A stretch of 64,000 bases of DNA from Trichaptum fuscoviolaceum (taxonomy: Eukaryota; Basidiomycota; Agaricomycetes; Hymenochaetales; Trichaptaceae), in NCBI GenBank assembly GCA_910574455.1, contig CAJSYZ010000009.1:2063040-2127039 (forward strand), given 5' to 3'. Positions 22,895-35,336 of the stretch are shown here, piece by piece; position 1 is the first letter of the stretch, and the number at the start of each line of letters is the position of its first letter. The position numbers were made by a program, and so were the translations under genes. The notes under the pieces were generated by a model. It saw only the letters and a list, made by a program, of their open reading frames with translations. It searched no databases and was not told where the DNA came from.

Positions 22895-24960
22895 ATGGCA
22901 GAGAACGACAAGGAGGGAGCTATCGCAGGTGGTCGACCCGAAAAGTCTACAAAAAAGCGCTTCATCGGTTTTTCAGAGCGTCAGCGTATAATTCGGGAAG
23001 AACGGGCAAACAGGACGAAGCCTCAACCATGGATTGTTCAAAAGCTCATAGTAGGGCTTGTCATTGCGATTGTGGCATACGCATGGTATGTCTACATTGG
23101 TAGATTCTGCGTTCCAATGATTCGAAAAGACCCGGATGCTCTTGGGGGAAGAGGATTAGGAAGTGAGTCTCAGATTGAATTCCGTCGCGAACATGCGGAT
23201 GAACTAATCGATAATACACATCCACAGTTGCATTTACGGCTGTCTTCTGCGTATTTGGCCTTATGTTCTGGTGGTCATATATCAAACTTTTAGTAACACC
23301 TCCAGGATTTGCCAGAGATGTAAGCTATGAAGCTGACTGTTATGATATTCTTCACCTGACAACCATGCAGCATGTTCCCAAAGGATTTCCTGGTCCGCCG
23401 GAACCGCAAAGACATAATTCACGACGTCGACCGCCTCCTCCATCTGCATCATACCAAGGAGAGGTGAGCTCAGAAGAAGAGAACGTAGGAGGCCCGCCCT
23501 ACAGTGAAATCCCGCAGAGACAAAGGTCTCGACAGGCTTCGCAGACATCCCAGGCCCCGTCGAGGAAAGACCCAGAGAAAATCGACCACCCTGTTTCTCC
23601 TACTTCTTCGAGAACAAGAAGGCCAAGCACAACGTCACCTACTCCTAAAAGATCGCATTCTACACGGTCAGAACGGACCGCGCAGGAGCCGCAAGCTGGA
23701 GAATTGGATGTTCTGCCTCCGGTTGGTCAAGCCCGTGTTCGGGCATTCTCAGACCCAAAGCTGTCGCCTTTGCCTCCGAAGGATCTACCTCATACAAGGC
23801 CTCGTCGACGTGAAATTGAAAGGTCCAGTCAGAGCCAGCGAGTGAATGAGAGACGGGAAGAACCTAACCATAGCATTGCTGCAGCCGAAGATGATCTTCC
23901 ACCAATTGAAACCTCACGAAGGCCACCGTTACACCCGACTCTGTTGCCCGAATACAGGTTCTGCCGTAAGGACAATCTGGTCAAGCCTATGCGAGCGCAT
24001 CATTGCAGTACCTGTGCTACGGTATGTGACGATAATTCATTACACTTTGAATGGTGCTTATTCATGTTTGCAGTGCGTCCTCATGTATGACCACCATTGT
24101 CCCTGTAAGCATATCTCTATTCTCACCTCTTAGTCCGCTAAATTTTAAACAGGGATTGGACAGTGTGTTGGGGCGCATAACCAGAAGGTAGAATCTGAGC
24201 TCAGAGTTGTTCTTCCGATTTCTAATTATACTCTCCAGTTCTTTGTCAATTTTTTGCAATGGAGTACCCCATGGACATTGTGGATCTTCTCCACTTTGAC
24301 TGGTATGGTCGCGAAGAGGAGCAGCGATTCTACATTTAGTGTCGACGGACAACAGATTGCCATTATCGTGCTGTGAGTCTCCGATTGATCTCGTTTCGTT
24401 TGGGAAGATCTGACTATCATATAGCTCGGGACTGTTTTCGCTGTTTACTGGGGGCCTTTTGGGTGGTCATATCAGACTCATCTGGTACAACATGTCCAGT
24501 GTTGAGTCTCTTTGGATTCATGGCATGCGAGCAAGAGAAAGGGATATCCTTAGTGATTTGGCCCCACTATGGGATTGGAGGTGCGTAACATGGCTTACCA
24601 TCCTACTCAACTTGAATTAGGATTGCTCACAGGAAAGTGAACGTGCACAGGAAGCGAAATCAGATAAAAAGAGAGTGGGATCAGGAATGGGGCGAACTGT
24701 ACACGGAGGGCAACATATGGTGGATGGGAAGCCCTCGGGCGAATTGGGAGTACCGAATGGGAAAGAATCCCTGGGGCTGGTTCCGTGCGTATAAAGAGAT
24801 AGTCTGCTACATGTTTCGCTTCGTCTAACGGAACCTTCGGCTTCTTTCAGTTCCTATCGGACGCAGCGAAGGTGATGGCCTGACGTACCCTGTGAACCCG
24901 CGCTTCGATGCGGATGGAAGGTGGCGGCGAAGGAAGGATTGGCCGCCTGAACTACGCTGA
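22895..24960 (+). CDS. DHHC-type protein S-palmitoyltransferase
   Basis: The enzyme attaches palmitate to cysteines of membrane-associated proteins. Exons include 22895-23162, 23228-23319, 23371-24021, 24074-24104, 24153-24187 and 24239-24372, with at least two more up to the stop TGA at 24958-24960. Two membrane helices lie near the N-terminus (LIVGLVIAIVAYAWYVYIG and FTAVFCVFGLMFWWSYIKLL). A long Ser/Arg/Pro-rich cytoplasmic segment follows. The Cys-rich catalytic domain runs from RFCRKDNLVKPMRAHHCSTC across an intron to [20 protein letters not shown], with the active DHHC intact. Further helices follow. The C-terminus (TYPVNPRFDADGRWRRRKDWP) resembles the end of fungal Pfa-family enzymes. 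Which Pfa paralogue it is cannot be decided. The central basic/Ser-rich insertion is unusually long. Confidence 0.9.
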
Positions 24961-25506
24961 ATATTTCATGATGTTCGGGCATTTCTGCATTGGTCTCGTT
25001 CTTGGCTCCGTCTTACTTCCGGAAGGATCTTAGGGAGCTTTTCGGTACTCATTTTTCCCCTGTTACTCTTGGAGGATTGTAACCCGCATTTATGTATCTA
25101 TACGCAAGCCTATGTTGTACAATATATTTTCGTTCTATGCTTCTTCTTGACTTCAGTCTAGTTACAAATGGTAATCCGTGTACGAGCTCAATCGGAAACT
25201 AGAGAAAAACTCAAACTAAGATCATTGACCAGGAAGATGTATATAATTGACATATAACTCCGCAATACGTTTGAGATCGGTAATGCTGAGCTCACAAAGC
25301 TGAATCTGCTGGAATCAAGGCCTCCGAGATGATGTGTTGCGTCGTATGTGGGATACATATCATTACATGGAAATGATCCGAAGTGTATTCTATAAATAGT
25401 TCCTCTATTTGGCTTTCAGCTTGACGGATATATCTGTCTCTTGACTCTCCACCACCACTACTGCAATCGGTTACTGCACATATATCGTACAAATTCAACG
25501 AGCATC
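24961..25506. other. Intergenic region
   Basis: A 546-base region: the 3' end of the palmitoyltransferase gene and the promoter of the ornithine aminotransferase gene. Nothing further was recognised. Confidence 0.45.
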
Positions 25507-27800
25507 ATGGCACCTGCAACCACATCTCCGACAAGCTTCTCTGCAGTGGCTAACGGCAAGCTGCATGTCATTGCGAAGGATGACTCGCATGCACCTACGG
25601 ATAGATCTGACGACGAAGTCCACTTGTCGTCGGCAGATGTTATCGACCTTGAACATAGGTTCGGAGCACACAAGTGAGTATGTCATGCATATCATATAGA
25701 GACTGGCGTGCAGCGACCGAGTATATATCCGTTGCCTCTGTTCTTGTTTCAGTGCTAGCGCGTGGAGCGCATATAGCTCAGCAAATAATGAAGCGGGCGG
25801 CCGGTCGGTCAAACGACGGACACATCACAGGAACAGGGAGAGCCGAAATATTTCTGGACAGGATGTATCTCATCTGACAGTTCGCTCATCGTCTTTCTAT
25901 TGGATCGTTATGTTCCGATGGCTAATGCATCTTTTGTTGAATGCAGTTACCACCCTTTACCGGTCGTGTTTGAGTCGGCGAAAGGAGCTAAGTGAGTGCA
26001 CAAAGGTACTCGTAATGTTGTCGACTAATATTCCATAGGGTATGGGACCCTGAGGGCAAAGAGTATATCGACATGTTATCGGCCTATTCGTGAGTACTAG
26101 CTATACATGATGCACCCTCAATACTCACGGCGCTCCTTACTCTCAGAGCTGTGAATCAAGTATGAACGCCATATTCACATTACTCGCGGCCTCCATGTTG
26201 AGCTCTATTTTAAAAAACAGGGCCATTGTCATCCGAAGATCGTCGAAACGCTCGTTACTCAAGCGCAGAAGCTCACTCTGTCCTCTCGGGCCTTCTACAA
26301 CAGCGTGTTCGGCCGATATGCGGAAACCGTCACTCAGATGTTCGGCTACGACATGGTCCTTCCAATGAACACGGGCGCGGAAGCCGTGGAGACCGGTGTG
26401 AAGCTTGCAAGGAAGTGGGCATATACCAAGAAGGGCGTGAAGCCGGGAAAGGCCATTGTACTCAGTGCCGCCAACAACTTCCACGGCCGAACCATTGGCA
26501 TCATCAGGTATGCCTATGACCTAACCACTGTCGTCTATCTTTTGCTTGATATTAAGAACTTCCCAATGCTGATTATACTTCTACTCACCACAGTATGAGC
26601 ACCGATCCGGAGAGCCGAAATGACTTTGGTCCTTATCTCGAAGGAGTAGGGCCAACTTATCTGGATGGCGGCGAGCTGAAGTATATCCGCTACGGCGAAG
26701 TTTCCGATCTTGAACGAGCGCTGGAATTTCATGGGGAGAACGTTGCAGCTTTCTTGGTCGAGCCGATTCAGGGTGAAGCCGGGTATGTCATTGGAGACAA
26801 CGCAATTTCAGAGAGCAAATTAGCTGACCATCCGTCTTAGAATTGTCGTTCCTGAGGAGGGCTATCTCGCAAAGTGTCATGAACTGTGCAAAAAACACAA
26901 TGTGCTATTAATTTGTGATGAAATCCAAACGGTAAGATCAGCAGTAATATATCCTACAGATCTTAGCCAAAGATAGCATTATACAGGGCTTGTGTCGAAC
27001 AGGAAAGATGCTCTGCTGCGAATGGGACAACGTTCGGCCGGATGTAATTCTTCTCGGAAAAGCTTTGTCCGGAGGCAGTGAGTAAACTTCTAATAATCAC
27101 CTGTGGCATCAACTCAACTGGCTCCAGTGTACCCCGTGTCTGCTGTTCTTGCTGACCGGGATATTATGTTATGCATTCAGCCCGGCGAGCACGGTAGCAC
27201 CTATGGAGGGTGAGTTGGGATGCCGCATATCATCCATGCGCTTCACTGATGACACATGTGCTTTAAGCAATCCTCTGGGCTGTGCCGTCGCAATCACAGC
27301 TTTATCTGTATTAGTAGAGGAAGATCTTGCAAACCGGGCACTCATCCTTGGAGAGAAATTCCGAACAGCTATCAGAGACTTGAAATCACCGCTCGTGAAG
27401 CTCGTTCGCGGTCGGGGTCTCCTGAATGCTGTTATCATCGATGAGTCGCAGAGCGTTCGTAGAAGGTCTGCTTGGCAATTCTGTCTCTTGTTGAAGAGCC
27501 GGGGTGTACTGGCTAAGCCTACACATGTCAATATGTACGTCCGGCCGCCAGTGATACTCCAAGGTACAATATTGATAAAGCAACAGCATTCGCTTTGCTC
27601 CTCCACTCGTTATCTCCGAGGAGGATCTGATGAAGGCTGTTGACATCATCAGGCAATGTTTAGAGGACCTCGACAAGGTACAAATACCCTGTCTATAATT
27701 TGTTCCACCCATAACATTGACGGTCCTTTTTCTGTAGCTTGACGTCATTCCTGGCGACGAAGGTAGCGAGAAGGGCCATGTCGATGACTTGACTAATTGA
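25507..27800 (+). CDS. CAR2: Ornithine aminotransferase
   Basis: This PLP enzyme converts ornithine plus 2-oxoglutarate to glutamate semialdehyde and glutamate in arginine catabolism. Exons: 25507-25673, 25947-25991, 26039-26089, 26147-26159, 26221-26507, 26594-26782, 26841-26931, 26987-27077, 27128-27209, 27268-27534, 27587-27677 and 27738-27800. Signatures: [60 protein letters not shown], the PLP-binding aspartate in [16 protein letters not shown], and the Schiff-base lysine in [26 protein letters not shown] follows. The length, about 480 residues, fits the family. There is no obvious mitochondrial presequence, so it is probably cytosolic as in yeast. Exon 4 is only 13 bases, and intron 1 (273 bases) is far longer than the others. 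Confidence 0.95.
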
Positions 27801-28341
27801 GGCTATGTGCATGTGGGGTATGATAGGTTCATTGAAGAGCAGTGTCGTCTCACGAAGCCCTCACCGACTGTATTTTCTTGACTTTGTCTTCACTCTCGGA
27901 TTATACATAGTTTTTTGTATCGGAAGCACTTTCCTTTTTCCTCATCGCGCAAGCTCATGCCTGTACGCATAGTCAACTAGTTATCAATCTAAGGATATGA
28001 ATCACTGCTTCCGACTCGCCTCCATACTTGAACGTCATGTCTTGCGACATTTTCACCCGAGCTGGTGGTTGAGGAAGTCAGACGGAGAACTTGAACGACA
28101 CCGTGACGCTGCCAGTGGCCAAATACTGCATTCGAGTTCAAGCTCTCACGCTTCAACTTCAGCTTGAAGTTCAGGAATCAGGCTCGGAATTTCATTAGTA
28201 CTCTTCATTCACACAACTTGAACTTCAAGTCTGCCAGTGTGTTGGTTAGAGTCACAGCCTGAGGTCTCAAGGGTCAGCTGTTTGTGGCTTTCTTCACAGT
28301 TACATCACCAACACATATCGACCACGAGGGTCGCGAAAAAG
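27801..28341. other. Intergenic region with short palindromic TTGAA/TTCAA motifs
   Basis: A 541-base region before the F-box gene. Around 28085-28230 several copies of CTTGAA and TTCAAG occur in both orientations (for example ACTTGAACTTCAAGT near 28217), which could form small hairpins or bind a dimeric regulator. No gene was seen. Confidence 0.35.
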
Positions 28342-30036
28342 ATGAAATGCGTTCGAAAAGGTGTTCAACTTCCAGAGGATATTTTACTTGAGATAGTCAA
28401 GTTAGCACCTACGGTTGAAGATGTCTTACGTTTAGAGCGAGTGAGACGTGACTATTAAATGCCTCTAAAGTATTTTCGAGACTGACATATCATCATGGTA
28501 GGTATGCAGAGTGCTGAAGCTCCTATGTGCCACGCGAGTCGTATGGGTTGCTGTTCTTGATACGCTCGGATTCAATCAACCTCCCTCTCCGTTATCAAGA
28601 GACTTACTGCTTAAACTCTCGGACACGGAACTCAGGAAAGCAATTACTAGAGCTGCAAAGCTTGATCGATGCTGGACTTCTAGGAATGGGCCCTCAGTCA
28701 CAAAAGAAATAACAATACCTTTATCACCAAGACGAGGGAATCGCGGCTTGTTCAAGATTGTTCCGGAGGCAAACATTGTCATTAATGTTCAATTTCCATC
28801 TACCATAGAATCTTGGTGCCTAGAGAAACGAACGCGTTTATGGTCGTTTGATCTACGTTCTCCGGTCCATAACATACTTAGACGAGCGTTTTCAATTGCT
28901 TTTGACTGCGAATTTGACGCAGAGCTCTCTGCTGTCATAGTTGCAGCATGTATCGATACAGAGGTAGCAGGGTGAGTGGATACCTTCGAAGAAAATGCGT
29001 AGAACTTTGGACTCATGTCCATCGCTTTTCTTGCACAGCAAACTTGTTACCGTCCTGCGCTACGATACGAAGTCACAACGTCTTCAGAAACTCCGAGAAG
29101 AGTATCTGGAAGAGGTTCACCACAGCGACGCTGCTATCGCCATTCGGGGGCGATACATACTTCTTCATACTGTTATGCGTCTAGGAGACGACGACGAAGC
29201 TACTGGGTGGGGATTCATGGTCATCGACTGGATATCGGCTCTAGCATGTAAGATTCGAGGTACCCAAGATGTAGGCTTTATAACTAGCGGGCTGATATCC
29301 TACTCACGTGCATTTGAATTTTCAGCTACACATCAATAAGAAGTGTGAATTCGCTGCGACGCATGAGCACCTTTTCTTCTTGCAGTTATCCATCAGAGAC
29401 AACGTGGAGAAATGTGAACTTGTATGCGTCCGGTACACGAAGATCTCCGGAGGTCGCTTCGGACAGGAGCATGTTTACAAGCTCGTCACTCTGAAAGGAT
29501 TGGAATACGATGGAGTTTGCGCGATTACTCCAGTCAGAACGCGAAAAACAAAATACCTAGGAGAATGTCTGTATCGAATCGACGCGTCCCAAACCAGTTG
29601 GTTGGCGAGTCCCACATCACGCGTCACCATTACAGTGTGCATTAACAGCTCATCCACTTCGTCATTTCATGACATGTTTAGTTTCGTCGTCGCTCAGGAG
29701 TATATCAACGGCTCTGAATACCTGTCAAAGATCAAGGAAGTCTACACAACCAAGCCTATGGTGGTCCGGTATCCAATGTCGAATACCTGGAAGACCATCG
29801 TTCGAGAGATTGATATCCTCTCGCCAGGAAGGTCTCCTACACCCACAAAATTGTCTTCGCTCACGTACACCGAAGAAAATGGGTTTCGCACCTCTCTTCT
29901 GAAACACTACGCTGGTGATGATGCCGACCCCGGCGCTCAGCTTGTCACCGTGGATGCTATGGGAAGGGCATGTATACTTGTGTCAGGTAAGGCGATCTAT
30001 GTGCGGAGATTTGATGACCATCAATCAGATGGTTAA
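28342..30036 (+). CDS. F-box protein
   Basis: F-box proteins bring substrates to SCF ubiquitin ligases through Skp1. The N-terminus carries the F-box, split by the first intron: VQLPEDILLEIVKLAPTVED then VLRLERVCRVLKLLCATRVV (about residues 6-45). Exon 1 is 28342-28440, exon 2 is 28502-28971, and further exons run to TAA at 30034-30036. The remaining 400 or so residues form a long beta-rich region without a motif I can name, as in the many F-box proteins expanded in agaricomycetes. Typical WD40 or LRR repeats are not evident. The substrate is unknown. Confidence 0.75.
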
Positions 30037-31186
30037 CGGTGGGTAGCGCATGGCCTTTGACGCAGTGACACAGATCAGTCTATGTCAAGAATTCGTGTGA
30101 GCCCTAACATGCTTATTATTTATCATATTGATGTACATCAACACTTTATAGAAATTTGAATTCGATGCTAATATACATATGGTGAAGCATATCAGAACAG
30201 AAATGTTCCTCAACTTCGCATATAGCATCATACAGGTGTCTGACGGCACCTTTTCATACATTGCATCTGAGTATTCCAGGACCAACGCATGTTGACTTCC
30301 GGTTATTGTGAGAGTAGGAAGGACCATGACTCGCGGGCGACATCATAATGTATTGGACTAGGAACTGTGTCTATTGTAGTTTTGATATGTTCGATGTGCC
30401 GGGGTTAATAGCAGGGCGAGAAATAGAAGGTCAAAGGAAACTGCGAGAAATCAAATGAACCAATCAATGATAGAAAGAACTGCCTGAAAATAAAGATTTC
30501 TGGTTTGTAATTGGCACAACCAGATTTCGTACTCACCAGAAAGAGGAAAAGAATGGTCACTACAATAAAGTGGCGATGACTGGCAAACAATGCTACTCGC
30601 GAAGAAGCTACGCCGCGGATCACAAAGATCGAGATTTGGCATTGTGATACTAGGTATAACCTTTTACAGACTTATACCAAGGCATTTCCTACTATTATAT
30701 GTCCGCAACGTTCGGTGCCTGTCTGTGATGTACGAGGACTTAGTGTATCCAATATGTGCCTGTCTATAGCATGCCAAGGTTTTGCCAGTGCGAAGGAGCG
30801 TCCTCGACTGATTTTCGAAAGCTCCGTGCGTCGAGTTCATTGCCGGTCGCTAGAGCGACTTCGTAGATAAGTAATCTGAGGTACGTATACATTTGAGTGG
30901 GATTGAGTGTCTCGGCCATAACAATCCTCGTTCATGACGGCAAAATGTCAAGAGGTGGCACAGTAGGTCGAAAAGCTTCGGGTCCGAGTTTCAAGTTGCT
31001 TCTCGCGAGTACTACTTATTTGGTCCTCAAGCTCGTGCCAAATATGACGCACTGAGGGCGATGCATTTGGCGCGTCGCAGTCGCGCGTTTCGGTACCATT
31101 CAGCTACCATCTACAATAACGATACACCTTGCTGTTCTCGCTCATTTGTTCTGTAAATTCTGTGAAACACCAATTGCCAATCTGAC
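30037..31186. other. Intergenic region
   Basis: About 1.15 kb between the F-box and LIM genes. Short open frames near 30.4-30.64 kb on the minus strand have no recognisable product or splice partner. The 3' part should contain the LIM gene promoter; no clear TATA box was found. Confidence 0.45.
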
Positions 31187-32639
31187 ATGCATCCTTTTGG
31201 GGGGATTCCAATATGCCCTCGGTGTGAGAAGGCTGTATACGCTGCGGAACAAGTAAGCTACACCGTCGTTCTGGAGTCTCGAACAACATTGACTCGAATG
31301 AAGATAATGGGACCAGGTAGATTGGTACAGTCACGCTCGCAGGCTTCTTAGTGGTATTGGAATACGCATCTAACTCCTACATGTATTTGCATACATTAAT
31401 AGTTGTATCATAAGGTGAGTCATCAGTAGTCCCGTATGTTGAAATTCGACGTTACTTAGACATTCTATATTAAAGCCATGCCTGTCTTGCATGACATGTA
31501 ACAAGCGCTTGGATTCATTGTCTCTCATGGAGCACGACAGAGAACCCTACTGGTGAGGTGCTAGCTTGGTGCATATGAAGTTAGTAACTCACGAATTCGC
31601 GCAGTAAACAATGTTACAATAAATTCTTCGGCCCTCGCGACCTCCGACAGGCAAATTTACCGCATCGTGGAGATGTTCCAATGCCTCTATCTCCGTCTCC
31701 GATCAGGACAACGTTCAGCATTTCACATTCGCCTGTTTCGCCATCTAAGATGTCCAGGGCAAGAACCACATCCCCATCCAGAGGAGAGCGGGACCTGCTT
31801 ACGCTGATGGAGCGTTCAACTAGCCGACAATCAGAGAGGACGGAATCGCCGGATCCCAACCTTGTGAGTAGCTTGACTCTGATTACTATCGACGTTTAAT
31901 CGTATTGTTATAAGGATCGCGACGAGCGAAAAGGAGTGGAGAAGGAGAATGAGACAAACAGTTTTGAAGCGGGGAAGAAGAAATCGCCTGAAGATCAGGA
32001 GGGGGAAGAGAAAGAGCGGAAGTTTGGTGGTATTCCGCGTACTATTCCTTTGAATCTGAACAACGTCGGACGAAGTAACTCAGTTGTAACACCGAACGCA
32101 AGGGCACCTACGCGCTTTACTATGGGCTCTCCGTCATCATCCAATCGCCCCTTAAGTCCAACCTATACGGGCTCATTCCAGACTTCTCCAATCCGGCCGA
32201 CAGCGACGGGAACCCGCTACGGGGCTGCGTTGACCGGCAACCTCGGCTCCAGCTCAGGAGGCCCAGGAACGCCTCTATCTCCGCTCAGCCCGAAGGCGAC
32301 AGGGCACAGCTCGTGGATGAATCGTGCGATGCCAGGAACGGGGACGCCTCTATGTGCGCGTTGCCAGAAGCCGGTGTACTTCGCAGAGCAGGTGAAGGCG
32401 GTCGGCAAGACGTTTCATAAGCCGTGCCTCCGCTGCTCGGAGTGCAACACTGCGCTTGACTCAACTCGACTCACGGAGAAGGATGGCAACATCGTATGCC
32501 GAAGTTGTTATAGTAAGGTATGTCCTTTCCGACCGAGATAAATACCCTGTACCTGATTTGACGATTATCATGCCATGATATGAAGAAATACGGTCCACAG
32601 GGAAGCGGATATGCTTTGCTAGGGAGGGCGGGTGCCTGA
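31187..32639 (+). CDS. Protein with two LIM domains (cysteine-rich protein type)
   Basis: LIM domains are double zinc fingers that bind partner proteins, often cytoskeletal or in signalling. Exons: 31187-31252, 31304-31324, 31403-31414, 31476-31552, 31605-31863, 31915-32517 and 32586-32639. The first LIM runs from ICPRCEKAVYAAEQ through LLYHKPCLSCMTCNKRLDSL to YCKQCYNKFFGPR. A Ser/Pro-rich linker of about 230 residues follows. The second LIM runs from LCARCQKPVYFAEQVKAVGK through FHKPCLRCSECN to VCRSCYSKKYGPQGSGYALL. The zinc ligands of both are present. Using the last exon (32586-32639) instead of reading through restores the YGPQGSGYALLGRAG ending usual in CRP-type LIM proteins. Exon 3 is a 12-base microexon encoding LYHK, which includes the LIM histidine. 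Confidence 0.88.
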
Positions 32640-34029
32640 TACGTGAGGCTACGGAAGTTATGTACAGAAATATCTTCTCAGATCGTTGTAGCCGTGTCAT
32701 AAGGACTTTATGTATCTCATAATGTAACGTATGCCTCGCCTTGTACTCTTCGTACTGATACCCGGATTCAATCCTATATAACTTAGCTCATTCGTAACTC
32801 AATTTCTATAATTCAGTTCTGCAAGATATCCTTGCGTATTGTCGTTGAAGTGTTGTAAGTGCGCTCAAAGTAATACAGGTTATTCGCAGCAAGAAGGCTC
32901 TGAGCGTTTGGATAAATATCACGATATCTGTGTTCTCATACAGAGCTCCTTTATTCGTAATATGTACTTAAGGAGCGAATGAATAGTAGGCAATATTATA
33001 TATATAATCCAACCTGTCTGAGGCAAGGACAACCGTGTTTCCTCCAATGACTCAAGACAGACGAGGACCAAGCTTTAGTTTATACTATTTATACCGTGCT
33101 CTTGGGGAAAGAGAGGAGAGAGAGCGGGGGAGGGGGAGGGAGGGGGGGAGGGAGAAAAAGAGGGGAGGGGGATTGGGCATTCGCCCGAGCAAGTACTCGA
33201 CGAATTGGATAGACCATGCCCAATCAACTGCAGCGGCTCGCTCAACAAGCTTACCTCCGCTGAACTGGCACATCAGGAAAAAGTTTTTAAAATGATAATA
33301 TGAATACATACGATAACATACAATATAACAGGTAAAATCGTCCCTAATGTATCTCGGGTTCCAGTATCAAATATATTGACCTTATCAGGCACGTAAAATT
33401 CAATACAAAGTGTGCCATGATTACAGCTACTATCTTAGGCAATCAGCATTATGGCTCTTTTATTCCGTAAAATGCAATACATGGCTTAGCAGCCTGTTAG
33501 GGTTTGTACCGGATTTCAGTGTTTGTATTGCGCATATAGTGACTAAAATTTAGTATATATGCTGTCATTATGGTGACCTATGTAATTAATTCTGCCGCAG
33601 TTAATGGGATTATGTAGTTTACATACTCTAGCTTTCATTGTAATGTCTAGCAGCATGGTAGCGATGACACCGTAATGTGTCGATGATAATGCATGATAGC
33701 GATGCTGGGAGCTATCTTTAGATACAAGGCACCACGTCATGACAGCGATGCCAATGAATGATGGGCCCTGATCATGAATTCTAGGCCATATATAGTTTAT
33801 ATTTAGTTACAAATGACATCAGACTGCCGGCTCCGATGACAAATTAGTACTCCTTATAATCAAATTTACGTTTCATCAGGTCTATCGTTGGGTATCTACG
33901 CTGGCTCGCCGACAGCTCTTTTATTTAATTCTGGCCGTTGTCAATGGCTGATGATGGTTAATAATGAATGATATTAAAAATTTAAATACTGTTGTACATC
34001 ATACACTCTACTACATATCACCTAATGCA
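32640..34029. other. AT-rich intergenic region with a G-rich purine tract
   Basis: About 1.4 kb with no supportable gene. It contains a purine tract at 33104-33172 and then strongly AT-rich sequence up to the kinase fragment, possibly a decayed element. Confidence 0.45.
33104..33172 (+). repeat. Purine (G/A) tract with G-quadruplex potential
   Basis: Nearly pure purine over 69 bases, with at least four G-runs of three or more close together at 33126-33153 (GGGGG-A-GGGGG-A-GGG-A-GGGGGGG). This fits the G-quadruplex pattern on the plus strand. Confidence 0.7.
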
Positions 34030-34429
34030 CATCGGAGATCGAGCATGCCTCTGGGTAACGCTTACGGAACCATCAAGGAATGAACGCGTTTTCAAACACG
34101 GCTTCAAGATCCTTTTGATCCCTCCCACGGAAGGCAACTATTAACGAAAGGCGGAGTCAGCGTGGGCGATGGTGCAGAGCCGAAGAAATTAACCTGCCAA
34201 AGACAAGCTCATAGAACATACGCTAACGGAGAAACTGTCGGCCTTCGAGTAATGCTTGTCGCGGAGCATCTCTGGTGCCATGTAGCCCGACTTGCCCTTA
34301 TACCTGTGCCAATAGTCATCGCAAGTTAGAACCTCATCAATGCTTACCGTGTGCCCTATGAAAATGTGTGCAAGGCCGAAGTCCTCAATGACGGGCCATC
34401 CGTGCTTGTCCCTGAAGACATTGTCCGGC
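34030..34429 (-). pseudogene. 3' part of a protein-kinase gene, cut by a retrotransposon
   Basis: Read on the minus strand, the sequence beside the 5' LTR codes for NVFRDKHGWPVIEDFGLAHI, with the DFG metal motif, and further on for KGKSGYMAPEMLRDKHYSKA, with the APE motif. These are the activation-segment landmarks of eukaryotic protein kinases. A likely intron (about 46 bases) separates the two pieces, but its phase does not fit perfectly, which suggests additional damage. The matching upstream part, with the catalytic loop, is on the other side of the chromovirus at 41135-41192. The fragment is too short to name a subfamily. Confidence 0.75.
34425..34429. repeat. Target-site duplication of the chromovirus (left copy)
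   Basis: CCGGC directly before the TGTCGAG start of the 5' LTR. The same five bases follow the 3' LTR at 41135-41139. Confidence 0.85.
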
Positions 34430-35247
34430 TGTCGAGATCCCGGGCTCCTTTTCTCATTTCCCGCACTTTCCCGCCAAGGATCCCGACATGAGCAGACAAA
34501 CCCGCGGGGAGAATCCCGCCATTGGATTCCCCGCGCGAAACCTCATTCCCGAATCGCACGATCCCATGCTCACGTGACTTATCCCGCACCACCGTCCCGG
34601 CAACCATGCACGCATACACACACTCATTTACGACGACCCGCCACGGCACACGTACATTCACTTATCAACATATGCTCATTAATCCGTTAGTACCTCAAGG
34701 TGACGACCTGCAACAGTCTGGCATACCTAGTCTGGCTAGTCGCGGCCCCGGACCGGACGCTGACGTCCACGGACAGGCCGTAGCCATCTGGAGAGACGGG
34801 ATAGACATGCCTAGCAGTGCGGTCGTAGCATGTATCGTTTGTAGTAGATAGGTGCGCATTGCGCAAGGACACTTAGCGTAGATTAACTATACAGTCTTTA
34901 CGAAGTAGATAAATAGCTGTAGGCATCGTAAGGAGCACCCCACTTTTGACCTCTTGTGGAGTGCTTCCTTAGGTGCGATCTCTCTCTTTTCTCCTGTGTA
35001 GTTAGTTGCGCAATACTTACTTGTGGAGTGCTTCCTTAGGGATCCGCTTACTTGACGTTCAAAGCAGTGAAGAGTCCTAGCTGGCCTTGAGAATCCCGCG
35101 ACGCGCCTGGATAGAATCCCGCGCGTTTCCCGCCTGAATTCCCACGCTCGTTCCCAGTCGCGAATCCAGATTCCCGAACGCGGGTTCTTGTTGCGAATTC
35201 CAGTTTCCCGAAACTGTTTCCCGCTACAATTCCCGACGGTCGTAACA
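34430..35247 (+). repeat. 5' LTR of the chromovirus
   Basis: Starts TGTCGAGATCC and ends GGTCGTAACA. The same sequence, apart from about four substitutions (two near 34442-34443 and two near 35191-35194), forms the 3' LTR. Inside is a 20-base direct repeat, TTGTGGAGTGCTTCCTTAGG, at about 34961 and 35022, possibly promoter or processing sites. Confidence 0.93.
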
Positions 35248-35336
35248 TTAGGTCAAAAGTCCTGGCTCACCGCCGCTCGGACTCGACACCCTCACGCTCT
35301 TTACTTCTACCCCCGCACCCGTACCGCCGACCCGCG

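Noticed and set aside
25674..25946. Possible alternative exon in the long first intron of ornithine aminotransferase
   Set aside because: Candidate splice sites exist, but the encoded residues are not conserved-looking and joining exon 1 to 25947 already gives the expected protein.
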